A DNA stretch of 64,000 bases from the NCBI GenBank assembly GCA_902500785.1, contig CABVRW010000006.1, positions 35,278 through 99,277 on the forward strand, given 5' to 3'. The notes beneath the pieces were generated by a model. The model ran no database searches. It had not been told where the DNA came from and worked only from the letters and a program-made list of their open reading frames with translations. Below, one piece after another: positions 7,014 to 16,633 of this stretch (within the stretch, counting starts at the first letter, position 1; every line of letters begins with the position of its first letter). Position numbers and translations under genes: made by a program. Origin of the DNA: an uncultured Nitrospira sp. GTDB taxonomy: Bacteria; Nitrospirota; Nitrospiria; Nitrospirales; Nitrospiraceae.

Positions 7014-7813
7014 GTAAGAAGGGTTCTTCCCTGCTCTGTTCGTGCCAATCCTGGTATACGCTGCAGCAACATTCCCCATGACTGGACATACGCACGCCAT
7101 CGCCAGAGTTCCGAGGAAGACCGCTTTCCATACTGTTTATACAATCGCACGGCATGCTTCGCATAGCGGAAGGCCTGTACAAATGTTTCTGTCTGGTTTC
7201 CGCGGAGACGATAATGCAGTACGGCGTCGGGCACAAAGACAAGCTTGTGCCCAGATAACTGGACTCTCATACAATAGTCGGCGTCCTCTGCGATGAGAAT
7301 ATTCTCATCGAACCCACCAATGCTGTCATGGATCTGTCGAGAGATTCCGATGCTTCCAGCCCCAGCATGAGGGAATGGCAAGAAGTGACAGATCTGCAAC
7401 CCATCTACCTGCGTGCCGCCGCGGGTCGCCATTGTTGAAGGCGAGTTGAGTTTCTGAAATTCAAACCGAGCCGCGATGAAAGGATGGCGGTTCAGCGCTG
7501 AGGCCATAGCGCTTGCCCAAGCCCTCCCCGGAACGTCATCGGCATCGCAGAACAACAAGCGATCGCCGGACGAAGCTGCAACAGCGACATTTCTCGCATA
7601 CGAGGCACCGCGTTTGGCAGATGCGTCCAGAATCTTCACCGAAGGTAATGTAGACGAATATGATGCCACGATAGGCTCGAGCGCATCCGTCGATCCATTA
7701 TTGGCAATAATCACCTCCCAGTCGGAGGGCCAGGACTGGTCGAGCAGCGCATCGAGTGTGGAACGGATGGTATCGGCGGCGTTCAAATAAGGAATGATGA
7801 CGCTGAACTTCAT
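6938..7813 (-). CDS. Family 2 glycosyltransferase
   Basis: 291 residues. The GT-A fold signature is clear: FSVIIPYLNAADTI at the start, VIIANNGSTD (nucleotide-sugar site), FCDADDVPG (metal-binding DxD region) and FDENILIAEDADYCMRV with the ED pair typical of GT2 acceptor sites. It transfers a sugar to a glycan or lipid acceptor in the cytoplasm. The ATG at 7813 was chosen because the GT2 homology starts at once; a longer frame to 7924 adds 37 unrelated residues. It stands alone, without other polysaccharide genes, so acceptor and product are unknown. Confidence 0.85.
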   Translation of the reverse strand: MKFSVIIPYLNAADTIRSTLDALLDQSWPSDWEVIIANNGSTDALEPIVASYSSTLPSVKILDASAKRGASYARNVAVAASSGDRLLFCDADDVPGRAWASAMASALNRHPFIAARFEFQKLNSPSTMATRGGTQVDGLQICHFLPFPHAGAGSIGISRQIHDSIGGFDENILIAEDADYCMRVQLSGHKLVFVPDAVLHYRLRGNQTETFVQAFRYAKHAVRLYKQYGKRSSSELWRWRAYVQSWGMLLQRIPGLARTEQGRTLLTWRLATHIGALRGSLRFGVPPVMAD

Positions 7814-8568
7814 AGAATGTCTCTCAGTGCCAGGACCGGTCGCCTTCAAGGAGACCCACACAGAACCAACATTATCCAGTATTACTGGACAGTGTGAGGT
7901 ATGCAATGTCTTTAATGTACTCATGGCCCGTGACGTCCTCTCCGTCGAGAAGTGAAGAGATCAAAGATTCCTGCAGCGTTTCATCCGGCGCTCCCTCTAA
8001 ACATCCGAGCCGACATGTCTCCTATCGTTCCTGAAGCGTGCAGCCCCAGGTGCTACATGCCATGCTACCTGCCCTGAGCTATTCCGCCGATCTGACGTAA
8101 TCGACAATCTGCCGCCGAACATAAAGGCGAGGACTGATCGAGACTCCTTCCCGATAGCGGATGAAGCGAGGATCAAACATGATGCATCGGCTTATGACGG
8201 CATGCACAGGATGGAACATGAGGGCGGAAGTCTGTAAACTGACTCTTGCATGGAGTACCCGCGAGTGACGTGATCTAACCCCCTGGCGCGGCTGTTTGCC
8301 TGCGGATTCACTGGAGGCGTGATTGAGACGAGCCCATTGATTGCCTCCCCTGATCGTCAGCAACCATCAATCTTGAGGGAAGTCAGGCCACACTGCGGGC
8401 TATCCAGCACTGTACCTTTCGTTCTATGGATTGTGACTGAGCGCGGCGGTCCCCACTTTTTCATCTGTGGGAAGTGGCTCTGTTATGTTTTATCACGGGT
8501 ATGTTCGCGCCCTGGGCGTGATTCCAACCGAGGGCGGCGCGACGGACAACTGAAAGGAGACCTGTACT
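7814..8568. other. Gene-poor region between glycosyltransferase and MscS genes
   Basis: 755 bases. The frames here (for example 8079-8363 minus) show no recognisable domain or good ribosome site. The region must hold the divergent promoters of the two flanking genes. No repeats or RNA-like structure were recognised. Confidence 0.5.
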
Positions 8569-9495
8569 ATGACCGTAGTATCGATGGAGACCGTCCTTCC
8601 CTGGCTGATGAGCATGTCGGCGGCCGTGGGCATCGCCATTCTGCGCGTCGGAATGGTGATCATAGTCGGGTATGTCGCCATTCGCTTCGTCCGATTGGGA
8701 TTGAAGCAGTTGGAGCGGGTGATGTTCGTGACCAGCGCCGTTGCCGATCAACAATCGGGGACTGCTCAGAAGCGCGCCGCCACTCTGACCGGAATCCTCA
8801 GGACCATCGCGATGACCGCGATCTGGGCCATCGTCATCATCGAATCCTTGCATTTCGTGGGGCTGGATGTGGCGCCGATCCTAGCCGGTGCGGGCATTTT
8901 GGGTCTGGCTGTCGGCTTTGGCGCGCAGAATTTGGTGCGAGACCTCATCAGCGGGTTCTTTATCATTCTCGAAGACCAGATCAGGCTGGGCGATGTTGCT
9001 GTGATCAACGGGACCGGCGGACTCGTGGAAACCATCACGTTCAGGACCATCTCATTACGGGATTTTTCCGGGGTCGTGCATATCTTTCCCAACGGCGGCA
9101 TCAATAGCCTCTCCAACATGACCAAGGACTGGTCGGCATTCGTGCTGGATATGGGCGTCGGTTACAATGAAGACACGGATCGGGTGGTTGAGGTGATGAA
9201 AGCGGTCGGTGAGGAACTCCGGCAGGATCAGCAATTCGGTCCGGCGATGATCGCGCCGATCGAAGTGGTGGGGGTAGACAACTTTGCAGACTCCGCCGTG
9301 GTCCTGCGCGCGCGCATCAAGACGAAACCCCTGGAACAATGGAATATCGGGCGTGAATACCGGCGTCGTCTCAAGCAAGCCTTCGACGCGCAAGGAATCG
9401 AAATCCCATTCCCGCATCAGACCATCTATATGGGGAAAGCCGCCGGTCCATGGAAGGTGGAGCTGATGGCCGGATCGGGGCACGCACAGACATAA
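8569..9495 (+). CDS. MscS-family mechanosensitive ion channel
   Basis: 308 residues. Three N-terminal hydrophobic segments: residues 10-42, about 75-100, and the pore helix with ILAGAGILGLAVGFGAQNLVRDLISGFFIILED, the Gly/Ala-packed TM3 of MscS. A beta domain follows (GDVAVINGTGGLVETITFRT, then FPNGGINSLSNMTKDW) and an alpha/beta vestibule. It opens under membrane tension to release solutes in osmotic downshock and sits in the inner membrane. AAGGAG seven bases upstream of the ATG fixes the start. It is a single gene, convergent with the catabolic run. Confidence 0.93.
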   Translation: MTVVSMETVLPWLMSMSAAVGIAILRVGMVIIVGYVAIRFVRLGLKQLERVMFVTSAVADQQSGTAQKRAATLTGILRTIAMTAIWAIVIIESLHFVGLDVAPILAGAGILGLAVGFGAQNLVRDLISGFFIILEDQIRLGDVAVINGTGGLVETITFRTISLRDFSGVVHIFPNGGINSLSNMTKDWSAFVLDMGVGYNEDTDRVVEVMKAVGEELRQDQQFGPAMIAPIEVVGVDNFADSAVVLRARIKTKPLEQWNIGREYRRRLKQAFDAQGIEIPFPHQTIYMGKAAGPWKVELMAGSGHAQT

Positions 9496-9496
9496 C

Positions 9497-9514
9497 CCGA
9501 GCGGTCCGCTCAGG
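9497..9514. terminator. Hairpin between convergent MscS and acyl-CoA dehydrogenase genes
   Basis: GAGCG (9499-9503) and CGCTC (9507-9511) pair around a three-base loop, with flanking CC and GG extending the stem past a bulge. It fills the 19-base gap between two convergent stops. There is no T-run. It would end the 23-kb minus-strand unit. Confidence 0.45.
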
Positions 9515-11425
9515 CTAGGGACGCTCTTTTCTGCGGACGTATGCGTCCAACCGCCTGAGAATGATTCCTTCGGAGAGAGTGGGATAGGAGCCCTTGAGGG
9601 CTTGTCTCCCGGTGGTTGCCGCGAAGTGGTCCTGGTGATGCCGGAACTCTCTGAGCCGTTGCTCAATCCGCTGTTCGGCAGAGACACAGAACCCTTCCGC
9701 CAATTCCCACACCGCCGTCTGCCCGTCGATCCTTGTCCGGCGCTCGGCATAGAGCACTGAGGCCAGCATGGCGAGCAGGTCCTCACCGATGGCTTCAATC
9801 TTGTTCTGCAAGCGCTGTTCGTCTCGAAATGAGGCCTGAAAACGCAGCATGGCGTAACATATTTCTCGCGTCAGCCGCCGACTGGTTCGTTCGACATAAC
9901 GGGCCAACGGCCGGACGTGGGGATGTGCATACTCCGGACGATCAGGCAACGGCCGCCTTCGCCATTGTTGCAGGTACCAGGGCACATAGAAGCGCGCCAA
10001 TTTCAACCCCTGCCTGGTCTGATCGAGTATCGAAAGATCCTCGGCGTAGAATCCTTTGGCACGATCAAGATGAGGGCTCAACCCTTCGCGGACGACGAAG
10101 GGCCGCAAGATATCGGTCGCGCCCTCGCCGATCCGATACATTTCCGCATCGCGCACGAGTTGTTCAATGCCGAAGGCCGCTTCACCGCGTGCTTCCTTGG
10201 ACTCGGCGGTTTCGTACCCCATCCCTCCGAAGATCGTCTGCGCGTCGCGCAAGAATCGGATCGTGTGTTCGGAACAGAAAATTTTGGCGACGGCGGCTTC
10301 GATGCGAATGTCGTATCGGTGTTGATCGGCCAACCGCCAAACCAGTAATGCCAAGGCTTCCATCGCGAAGAGATGGCTTGCCATCTCTCCGATCCGAATC
10401 TGCTGCGTCTGCCGCTCCGCCAACGGCTTCTGAAAGGTGATCCTGGTATTGGTCCGATCCAAGGTCGGTTGCCAAGCCTGTTTGGCCATTCCGAGACAGA
10501 TGGCGGGAATACTGATGCCTCGACCCACGTTCAAAATCGTCAAGGCATACTTCAGTCCTTTTCCGACGTCGCCGATCACCTGCTCGACCGGGATCTGCAC
10601 GTTCCTCAAGGTGATAGGGGCGTTTTCGATTCCGCGACAGCCTTCGAACTGGCAGCGCTGGCGGACCAACACACCCGGCGCCGCCATGTCTAAGATAAAT
10701 GCCGTGTGAACGCGATCGTCCGTGTGCTGCCCGCTCTGCGCCGGAACCCATTCGACCTTTCCTGCGCGCTCCACGCGCAAGGCCGGCACCCGCGCGACAA
10801 GCGTCGCATATCGCGCGATCGGCCCATTCGTGCACCAGAGTTTCTCGCCGTTCACCAGGAAATGGCTGCCGGTCGAATCCAAGACCGCCTCGGTTCGAAC
10901 GTTGGCCGCATCCGAGCCGGTCATCGGTTCAGTGAGCGCAAATGCGGAGATCGCTTCTTTGGCGACAAGGGGGAGATACTTCTTCTTTTGGTCTTCGGTG
11001 CCGAACAGGAGGATCGGCATGGCGATCCCGATGGATTGCGGCACCGCCACCGTCAGCGCAAGAATGTTGCTCCAGCCGGCAATGACCGTGAGGACTCGAC
11101 CGTAGTTCGTGTAAGAGAAGCCGAGCCCGCCGTATTCTTTGGGAATCTTCATGCCGAAGACCCCAAGCGTGAAGAGTCTCTGGATGATGCGCTCAGGAAT
11201 TTTGGCCCGCCGTTCGATTTCTTCCGGGTCTACCTCATGTATTAGAAAATCTTGGACTTGTTGGCAGAAGGCCTCGCCGACAGCCTTCTCTTCCGGAGGT
11301 TCAGGCGGCGTCAGCAAGAGGTCGAATTCCGGTCTGCCGTCATAGAGGCCGGCCAGGAAACTCTCGCCGGCGAATCGCTCACGGGCTTCTTCGATCCGTT
11401 CGAAACCTTTGAAGAGGGTGCTCAT
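9515..11425 (-). CDS. Long acyl-CoA dehydrogenase (VLCAD/ACAD9-like)
   Basis: 636 residues. The N-terminal half is a standard flavin acyl-CoA dehydrogenase: FGMKIPKEYGGLG, FALTEPMTGSDAA (FAD/substrate loop), LWCTNGPIA. The catalytic-base region MYRIGEGATDILR keeps the Glu used by VLCAD-type enzymes. About 200 extra C-terminal residues match the membrane-associating extension of that subgroup. It oxidises an acyl-CoA to the 2-enoyl-CoA and passes electrons to ETF. In context the substrate may be isovaleryl-CoA or a related branched acyl-CoA, but the architecture is that of long-chain enzymes. The ATG at 11425 has GGTGAGG upstream; an in-frame GTG 12 bases earlier is less likely. Last gene of the minus run. 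Confidence 0.88.
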   Translation of the reverse strand: MSTLFKGFERIEEARERFAGESFLAGLYDGRPEFDLLLTPPEPPEEKAVGEAFCQQVQDFLIHEVDPEEIERRAKIPERIIQRLFTLGVFGMKIPKEYGGLGFSYTNYGRVLTVIAGWSNILALTVAVPQSIGIAMPILLFGTEDQKKKYLPLVAKEAISAFALTEPMTGSDAANVRTEAVLDSTGSHFLVNGEKLWCTNGPIARYATLVARVPALRVERAGKVEWVPAQSGQHTDDRVHTAFILDMAAPGVLVRQRCQFEGCRGIENAPITLRNVQIPVEQVIGDVGKGLKYALTILNVGRGISIPAICLGMAKQAWQPTLDRTNTRITFQKPLAERQTQQIRIGEMASHLFAMEALALLVWRLADQHRYDIRIEAAVAKIFCSEHTIRFLRDAQTIFGGMGYETAESKEARGEAAFGIEQLVRDAEMYRIGEGATDILRPFVVREGLSPHLDRAKGFYAEDLSILDQTRQGLKLARFYVPWYLQQWRRRPLPDRPEYAHPHVRPLARYVERTSRRLTREICYAMLRFQASFRDEQRLQNKIEAIGEDLLAMLASVLYAERRTRIDGQTAVWELAEGFCVSAEQRIEQRLREFRHHQDHFAATTGRQALKGSYPTLSEGIILRRLDAYVRRKERP

Positions 11426-11446
11426 GCGCCGCCTCACCTGGTCTGT

Positions 11447-13168
11447 TCAATCATGTTCTTTGAACTGTCTGTCGCGGTATTGGGCCAAGGTAGTCGCCAG
11501 CCTGGATTTTAATTCAATCCTCTTGGGCTTCCCGGTGGAGGTGTAGGGGATCTCATTGCCGATCAGCAGAACCTTGGGCTGTTTGGCGAACGGCAAACGT
11601 GTGCGGCAATGGGTCAAGACCTCGGCCTCGGTGGGAGGGGAGGCGGGATCGTTCGGGACGACGTAGGCGGCGATTTCTTCGCCGTAGTAACGGTTCTCGA
11701 AGGGGAGGGCCATGGCAAATTTCACGGCCGGATGTCCCTTCAACACGTCGTCGATTTCCAAGGGAGAAATATTGACGCCGCCGCGGACGATGAGTTCTTT
11801 CAAACGGCCTGAAATAAAAAAGTAGAGCCGTCCCTGTTCATCGGCCAGGGAGAAGCCTTCATCTCCTGAGCGAAACCATCCCCATTGAAACGCTGCGTCG
11901 TTGGCGTCGTCACGTTTGAAGTATCCCGCACAGACCGTGCGACCTCGGATGCAGATCTCCCCCCGCGTCCCTTCGGGAACCGGCGTTCCGTATCCGTCGA
12001 GAATCGCCATCTCGTTATGACGTAGAGCCGTTCCGATCGAGGGGAAATCGAAATCCGTGAGCCAGTGACGATGTTGCGCTTGTGTGAGGTCGTTCGGCAG
12101 GAAGCAGGAATAACAAGTCGTCTCGGAGAGCCCGTAGCCATGGCGGATGGGGAAACCAAAACGGTCCTCGAAGCGCCTCGCCGTGTCTTTCAACAACGGT
12201 CCGGCGCCGCAGATCACACCGCCGAAGCGGTCCAGGCGATAGGCAGCGAGGTCTTCGTCGGCATCCAGGAGAAACTCGAGCAACGTGGGGACGACGCTGA
12301 CACTGGTGACCCGTTCTTCATGCATTTGCCGCCAAAAGCTGCCGCTCCTGAACTTCCGGTTCAAGACGACGCTCCCTCTGCAATACAACGGTGTGACCAG
12401 TGTGACGACGATGCCGTTGACATGGTGGATGGGCAGGACACACATCAGGCGGGAGTTGAGATCGAAACCATGCCGGTCCGCGATGGCATCCGCATCGATC
12501 AGCAGATTGGCGATGGTCAGGATGACGCCTTTCGGCGGCCCGGTCGTCCCGGATGTGTAAATGATCAGGGCAGGATCGTCGAGTCTGGAGGTGGATGGGG
12601 CAAGGCCAATCGGAACGGCGTGGCGATTCTTTCGGCCCGTGCTCTTGGTTTCCTTACGATCAAGGATACCGCCGTCACCCAAGGCCACCACTGCTCGCAA
12701 GGACGGCAGGATGGATTGCAGGGCGGTCATTTCCTCATAGGCATCCTGCCAGCACAACGCGACCGAGGCCTCCGAATGTTCGAGGATATAGCGTCTCTTC
12801 TCAGGCGTGTCTTCGATATTGATCGGCACGACGACGACTCCCAACGTCCAGGCCGCGAAATAGATCAGCGTCGTCAGATCATGGTTGGACAACAGGGTGG
12901 CGATCCGGTCGCCGCGGGTCAGGCCGAATGTGGCATGCAACACATCAGCCATCTGTTCGACGAGCGTACCGAATTCCGCATAACTGTAAGTCCGTCGCAA
13001 ACGGCGTCCGTCGTCGCGGTAGGTCAGAACATTCCTCGTGGTGAGCCGCGGATCGTATACGCGCGATCGAAAAAATTCGGCAAACGAGATCCAAGGGAGT
13101 TCCGGCGCGCGTCCTGACGCCTCGCGGGCCTGCTTGATCCTGTCACGCACGTCTGTCAAGAGGTACAT
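11447..13168 (-). CDS. AMP-forming acyl-CoA synthetase/ligase family enzyme
   Basis: 573 residues of the ANL superfamily. The P-loop motif is IYTSGTTGPPKGV, the A5 motif GYGLSETT, A7 has RSGDEG and A8 ISGRLKELIVRGGVNISP; the catalytic Lys appears near the end in STGKPKR. It activates a carboxylic acid to its adenylate and then usually the CoA thioester. Substrate unknown; a short or branched acid feeding this operon is plausible, for example acetoacetate released by HMG-CoA lyase or propionate. The start overlaps the citrate-synthase-like gene by 26 bases, a sign of tight translational coupling. Confidence 0.85.
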   Translation of the reverse strand: MYLLTDVRDRIKQAREASGRAPELPWISFAEFFRSRVYDPRLTTRNVLTYRDDGRRLRRTYSYAEFGTLVEQMADVLHATFGLTRGDRIATLLSNHDLTTLIYFAAWTLGVVVVPINIEDTPEKRRYILEHSEASVALCWQDAYEEMTALQSILPSLRAVVALGDGGILDRKETKSTGRKNRHAVPIGLAPSTSRLDDPALIIYTSGTTGPPKGVILTIANLLIDADAIADRHGFDLNSRLMCVLPIHHVNGIVVTLVTPLYCRGSVVLNRKFRSGSFWRQMHEERVTSVSVVPTLLEFLLDADEDLAAYRLDRFGGVICGAGPLLKDTARRFEDRFGFPIRHGYGLSETTCYSCFLPNDLTQAQHRHWLTDFDFPSIGTALRHNEMAILDGYGTPVPEGTRGEICIRGRTVCAGYFKRDDANDAAFQWGWFRSGDEGFSLADEQGRLYFFISGRLKELIVRGGVNISPLEIDDVLKGHPAVKFAMALPFENRYYGEEIAAYVVPNDPASPPTEAEVLTHCRTRLPFAKQPKVLLIGNEIPYTSTGKPKRIELKSRLATTLAQYRDRQFKEHD

Positions 13169-14321
13169 AGGTCCTCGGTGCTGGTCCGGTATACAAGGCT
13201 CGTGGTCTGATCAGCCGGTTGTGATCCTGCTGTTCGATGACGTGTGCGCACCAGCCGGTCATGCGGGAACAGACGAATAGGGGGGTGGAGAGTTCGCGCG
13301 GGATGCCCATCAGCAGGTAAGCCACGGCCGTATAGAAGTCGAGATTGGGATGGAGTCCCTTTTCCTCTTGCATGATGCGGTGGATAATGGAGGCCGTCTC
13401 GTACCAATGGTTGTCGCCGCAGAGATGACTGAGTCGTTCGGCATGGCGTTGGATGATGGCCGATCGCGCGTCCCCCTGCCGAAGGACTCGATGCCCGAAT
13501 CCCATCACCCGTCGTTTTTTCGCCAGCGCCTCCCGCACCCAGTTCTCCGCCCGTTGCGGACTGCCGATCTCGACGAGCATCGCCGCCACGGCTTCGTTGG
13601 CGCCGCCATGGAGCGGCCCTTTCAACGTCGCGACGGCCGTCGTGATAGCGCCGTGCAGATCGGCAAGGGTCGAGGCCGTGACGCGGGCCGCAAATGTGGA
13701 GGCGTTGAATTCGTGTTCCGCGTATAGAATGAGCGAGACATTCAGCGCCTGGACCATGGCCACGCCGGTCTCGCCGTCTTTCTGGCCTGCCAGGAGAAGC
13801 AGCAGGTGTTGCGCGACATGTCCGGATTGGTCTCCCCTGGTTGAGCTGCTCCCGGCTCTAGCTCGATGGTTTCCTGCGATCAGGAGTGGGACCTGGCTCA
13901 GCAGCCGCATCGATTTGCGGAGATTGGCCGCATGGGATCCGTCCTGCCCGTCGGGGTCGACGAGACCCAGCAGGGAAATCCCGGTTCGCAAGACATCCAT
14001 CGGATGCAGCCCTGGTGGTAGGTCGTCTACAAAACGTTGCACCAAATCAGGCAGAACTCGATTCCGTATCAACCATGCGGAAAATTCCTCCATCTCTGTC
14101 CGGGTGGGGAGACGGCCGAGGAGCAGCAGATAGGCCACTTCCTCGAAGCTGCTCCATTCCGCAAGGTCGCCGACCGCATACCCTCGATAGCGAAGTCCTG
14201 CGGCGCCTTCATCCACCTGACAGAGGGCCGATTCCCCCGCGATCACGCCTTCAAGCCCGGGGCTATGCAGGGGATGGTCCGTGGTTTTCATCCTGGACTG
14301 TTCTTGTATCGCCTGGTTCAT
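13143..14321 (-). CDS. prpC: Citrate synthase family, probably 2-methylcitrate synthase
   Basis: 392 residues. Citrate-synthase motifs are present: GLRYRGYAVGDLAEWSSFEE, the HPMDVLRTG region, PLHGGANEAV with the catalytic His, and MGFGHRVLR. The gene lies between methylisocitrate lyase and an acyl-CoA ligase, so condensation of propionyl-CoA with oxaloacetate to 2-methylcitrate is the natural reading; sequence alone does not separate the two activities. The ATG at 14321 has GGAGG five bases upstream. An internal ATG at 14291 has a poorer site and the longer frame to 14360 has none. It overlaps prpB by 59 bases, long for a bacterial operon. Confidence 0.85.
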   Translation of the reverse strand: MNQAIQEQSRMKTTDHPLHSPGLEGVIAGESALCQVDEGAAGLRYRGYAVGDLAEWSSFEEVAYLLLLGRLPTRTEMEEFSAWLIRNRVLPDLVQRFVDDLPPGLHPMDVLRTGISLLGLVDPDGQDGSHAANLRKSMRLLSQVPLLIAGNHRARAGSSSTRGDQSGHVAQHLLLLLAGQKDGETGVAMVQALNVSLILYAEHEFNASTFAARVTASTLADLHGAITTAVATLKGPLHGGANEAVAAMLVEIGSPQRAENWVREALAKKRRVMGFGHRVLRQGDARSAIIQRHAERLSHLCGDNHWYETASIIHRIMQEEKGLHPNLDFYTAVAYLLMGIPRELSTPLFVCSRMTGWCAHVIEQQDHNRLIRPRALYTGPAPRTYVPLDRRA

Positions 14322-15207
14322 AGGGCCTCCGCGTCTGGTCCTCACGAGGTTCGTATTCAAGCAGACTATAGAGTTCCTGTCGCGTCATCATGTGATCGAG
14401 CCAAGCGCGTTGTGAGCCGAAGAATTTGAGTTCAACCAGCAGCTTCTCGATCGCGCGGGCTGCGACGCGTAATGTGCTGACGGGAAACAGCACGCCGTGA
14501 TAACCCAGCGCCTCGAACTCGCCGACGCTCAGATAGGGTGTCTTGCCGAACTCCGTCATATTGGCGATCAAGGGCACGCGGACGCCTGCCTGCTTCATCT
14601 TCAGGGCGAAGGTCCCGAACTCTTCGGCGGAGAGCAGAGCTTCGGGGAAGAGCGCGTCCGCTCCGGCCTCGGCATAGGCGAGGGCTCGCTGAATTGCAGC
14701 CCGCAATCCATCAACCGTCCGCGCATCCGTGCGGGCCACAATCACGAAGTCTCGATCACGTTTCGCCTGAACGGCAGCCCGGATCTTGGCGACCATGTCA
14801 CCGGTCGGAATTAATTGTTTGCCTGACAGATGGCCGCATTTCTTCGCTTCCTCTTGGTCTTCGATCTGCATGCCCGCCAATCCGGCCAGCTCAAACTCCT
14901 GGACCGCCTCCCGCACCGCCGAAGGCGGACCGTAGCCGGTGTCCGCATCGACAAGAGTCGGAAGCGCCACGGTATGGGCGATGGCCGCCGCCTCCCTCAC
15001 CATCTCCTTCAATGGGATGAGCCCGATGTCGGGCAGGCCGCGGGCGGCTGAGATGGCTGCTCCAGACACGTACACGACTTCATAACCGGCCCGTTCGATC
15101 TGGATCGCGGTCAGCGCATTACAAGCACCGGGGATGGCCAGCGTCCTGGCGGCCAACAGCTCGCGCAATCGTCGTGCTTTTGATATCGTCGAGTGGTTAG
15201 AGGTCAC
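14263..15207 (-). CDS. prpB: Methylisocitrate lyase (PEP mutase/isocitrate lyase superfamily)
   Basis: 314 residues. The TIM-barrel shows VYVSGAAISAARGLPDIGL, DADTGYG (Mg-binding Asp pair), IEDQEEAKKCGHL with the active-site KKCGH typical of this superfamily, and ARTDAR. It splits 2-methylisocitrate into pyruvate and succinate, the last step of the methylcitrate route of propionyl-CoA oxidation. It lies between the dehydratase and synthase genes of the same route and overlaps both. The C-terminal 30 residues are longer than usual and coincide with the overlap into prpC. Confidence 0.9.
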   Translation of the reverse strand: MTSNHSTISKARRLRELLAARTLAIPGACNALTAIQIERAGYEVVYVSGAAISAARGLPDIGLIPLKEMVREAAAIAHTVALPTLVDADTGYGPPSAVREAVQEFELAGLAGMQIEDQEEAKKCGHLSGKQLIPTGDMVAKIRAAVQAKRDRDFVIVARTDARTVDGLRAAIQRALAYAEAGADALFPEALLSAEEFGTFALKMKQAGVRVPLIANMTEFGKTPYLSVGEFEALGYHGVLFPVSTLRVAARAIEKLLVELKFFGSQRAWLDHMMTRQELYSLLEYEPREDQTRRPYEPGDTRTVQDENHGPSPA

Positions 15208-16633
15208 GATGAATCACCTGCAAGAGAGGCATCAGTTTGGCGATGTCTTTCTCTTGTTCCACCTTCCACACGAAACCGATAAGCCGCTCGACTTGCGCGC
15301 GACCAACACGTCTCGATGCGAGCCGGCGTAATTTATTCTCCACGTCCCGGTCCGACATGGGGTTGTCGGGATGGCCAAGGGGTATGTCCACCTGCCTCTC
15401 GTACACTTTTCCCGTCGCGGTCGTTACCGCGATGCGGGTGGGCATGGCTGCGGGGTAGCGACCGAGGAGTTCCGGTTGAGGCACGACGCGGATCTTCTTC
15501 ATCAGTTCGTGCAGAGCAGGGTCCCGCAATCGTTGTGAATCGAATGAATGCACGGTCACACGGCCGTCGAGCAAGGCCGCCGCAACGCAATAGGGGAAGC
15601 TGTGATCGGCCGTCTCCCGCGTCGCCGGATGCCACTTTTCAGGATCACGGCCGATAATCTCGATGGCGACGTCGTAACTGCCGATCTCAATCTCGCTCAG
15701 ATGCTGAATGGCATGCGGTCCTTCGGCCTCGATCATCTCCGCCCGCAGGGCTAAGGCCGCCTCGACGGCAGTCTGCGCATGGTATTCCACCGGGAAATGT
15801 TTGATAGAGGTCTCGAGTATTTTGAACGGGACAGGCCTCTCGTCAGGACCCCTCTCTCCGCCCAGCCTCGACAATTCGAATGGCCCGGAGACCAGCTTCA
15901 TGAAGCCCTTTTCGCCTTCGAAGATCGGCGCCGGTCCCGTCATGCCTCGTTGGGCTAGGATTGCCGCAAACATCCCGTTGCGTGCGGCATTGGAAAAGGC
16001 ACAGGCCTTCCACATCGACATCTCGCCGACCCTGGTTTGTCGAAGTGCCACGTTCGCCACGCAGGCCAGATTGACGGCCTGCGCGGTCTGCGCTTCCGTC
16101 AGTTTCATCGTCTTGGCCGCCCCAAGGGCGGACGAGATCGATCCATAGGTCACATGGTCCCACCCGCGAGTACGCAACGCGGCGGCGTCACAGAGTCGAC
16201 ATTGGATTTCATACGCTAAGGCGATGGCCAGGATGATCCGTTTGCCGGATGCATGGGTGGTTTCGCCGGCAGCGAGGACCGCGGCAAGATTGTCCGAGGG
16301 ATGGGCCGGCTCCTTAGAGAGATAGGTGTCGTTGAAATCGAGGTAGCGGACCAGCGCGCCGTTGGCGAAGGTCGCGAGGTCCGGCACGGTCTTGTGCGTC
16401 GTCCCCCACAGCGTTGCGCCGCCGGGAACCTTGACGGCTTGGGCGACCTGACGCGCGATCCGGCAGGGCGCCGCGTTCCACGCGCCGAATGCGCAGCCCA
16501 CACTGTCGAGGATCCGCCGCTTGACCTCATGGACGACTTCCCTCGGCATGTCGTCGTAACAGAGGGTCTGGGTATACCCCGCCAGGTGATTCGACAGCAG
16601 GGTGACCTTCCCAGCTGCATGCATCGTTCTCAT
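15197..16633 (-). CDS. prpD: MmgE/PrpD family, 2-methylcitrate dehydratase
   Basis: 478 residues, typical length. The family pattern is clear: VKRRILDSVGCAFGAW near the N-terminus, RYLDFNDTYLSKEPAHPSDN (active-site region), WDHVTYGSISSALGAAKTM and, in the second half, KHFPVEYHAQTAVEAAL. It dehydrates 2-methylcitrate to 2-methylaconitate. Hydration to methylisocitrate then needs an aconitase, which is not in the window. Its start overlaps the stop of the MeaB-like gene in an ATGA arrangement, and its end overlaps prpB by 11 bases. Confidence 0.9.
   Translation of the reverse strand: MRTMHAAGKVTLLSNHLAGYTQTLCYDDMPREVVHEVKRRILDSVGCAFGAWNAAPCRIARQVAQAVKVPGGATLWGTTHKTVPDLATFANGALVRYLDFNDTYLSKEPAHPSDNLAAVLAAGETTHASGKRIILAIALAYEIQCRLCDAAALRTRGWDHVTYGSISSALGAAKTMKLTEAQTAQAVNLACVANVALRQTRVGEMSMWKACAFSNAARNGMFAAILAQRGMTGPAPIFEGEKGFMKLVSGPFELSRLGGERGPDERPVPFKILETSIKHFPVEYHAQTAVEAALALRAEMIEAEGPHAIQHLSEIEIGSYDVAIEIIGRDPEKWHPATRETADHSFPYCVAAALLDGRVTVHSFDSQRLRDPALHELMKKIRVVPQPELLGRYPAAMPTRIAVTTATGKVYERQVDIPLGHPDNPMSDRDVENKLRRLASRRVGRAQVERLIGFVWKVEQEKDIAKLMPLLQVIHRDL

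Noticed and set aside
8319-9107. 262-residue plus-strand frame overlapping the MscS gene
   Set aside because: Arg/His/Asp-rich frame-shifted reading of MscS; no domain.
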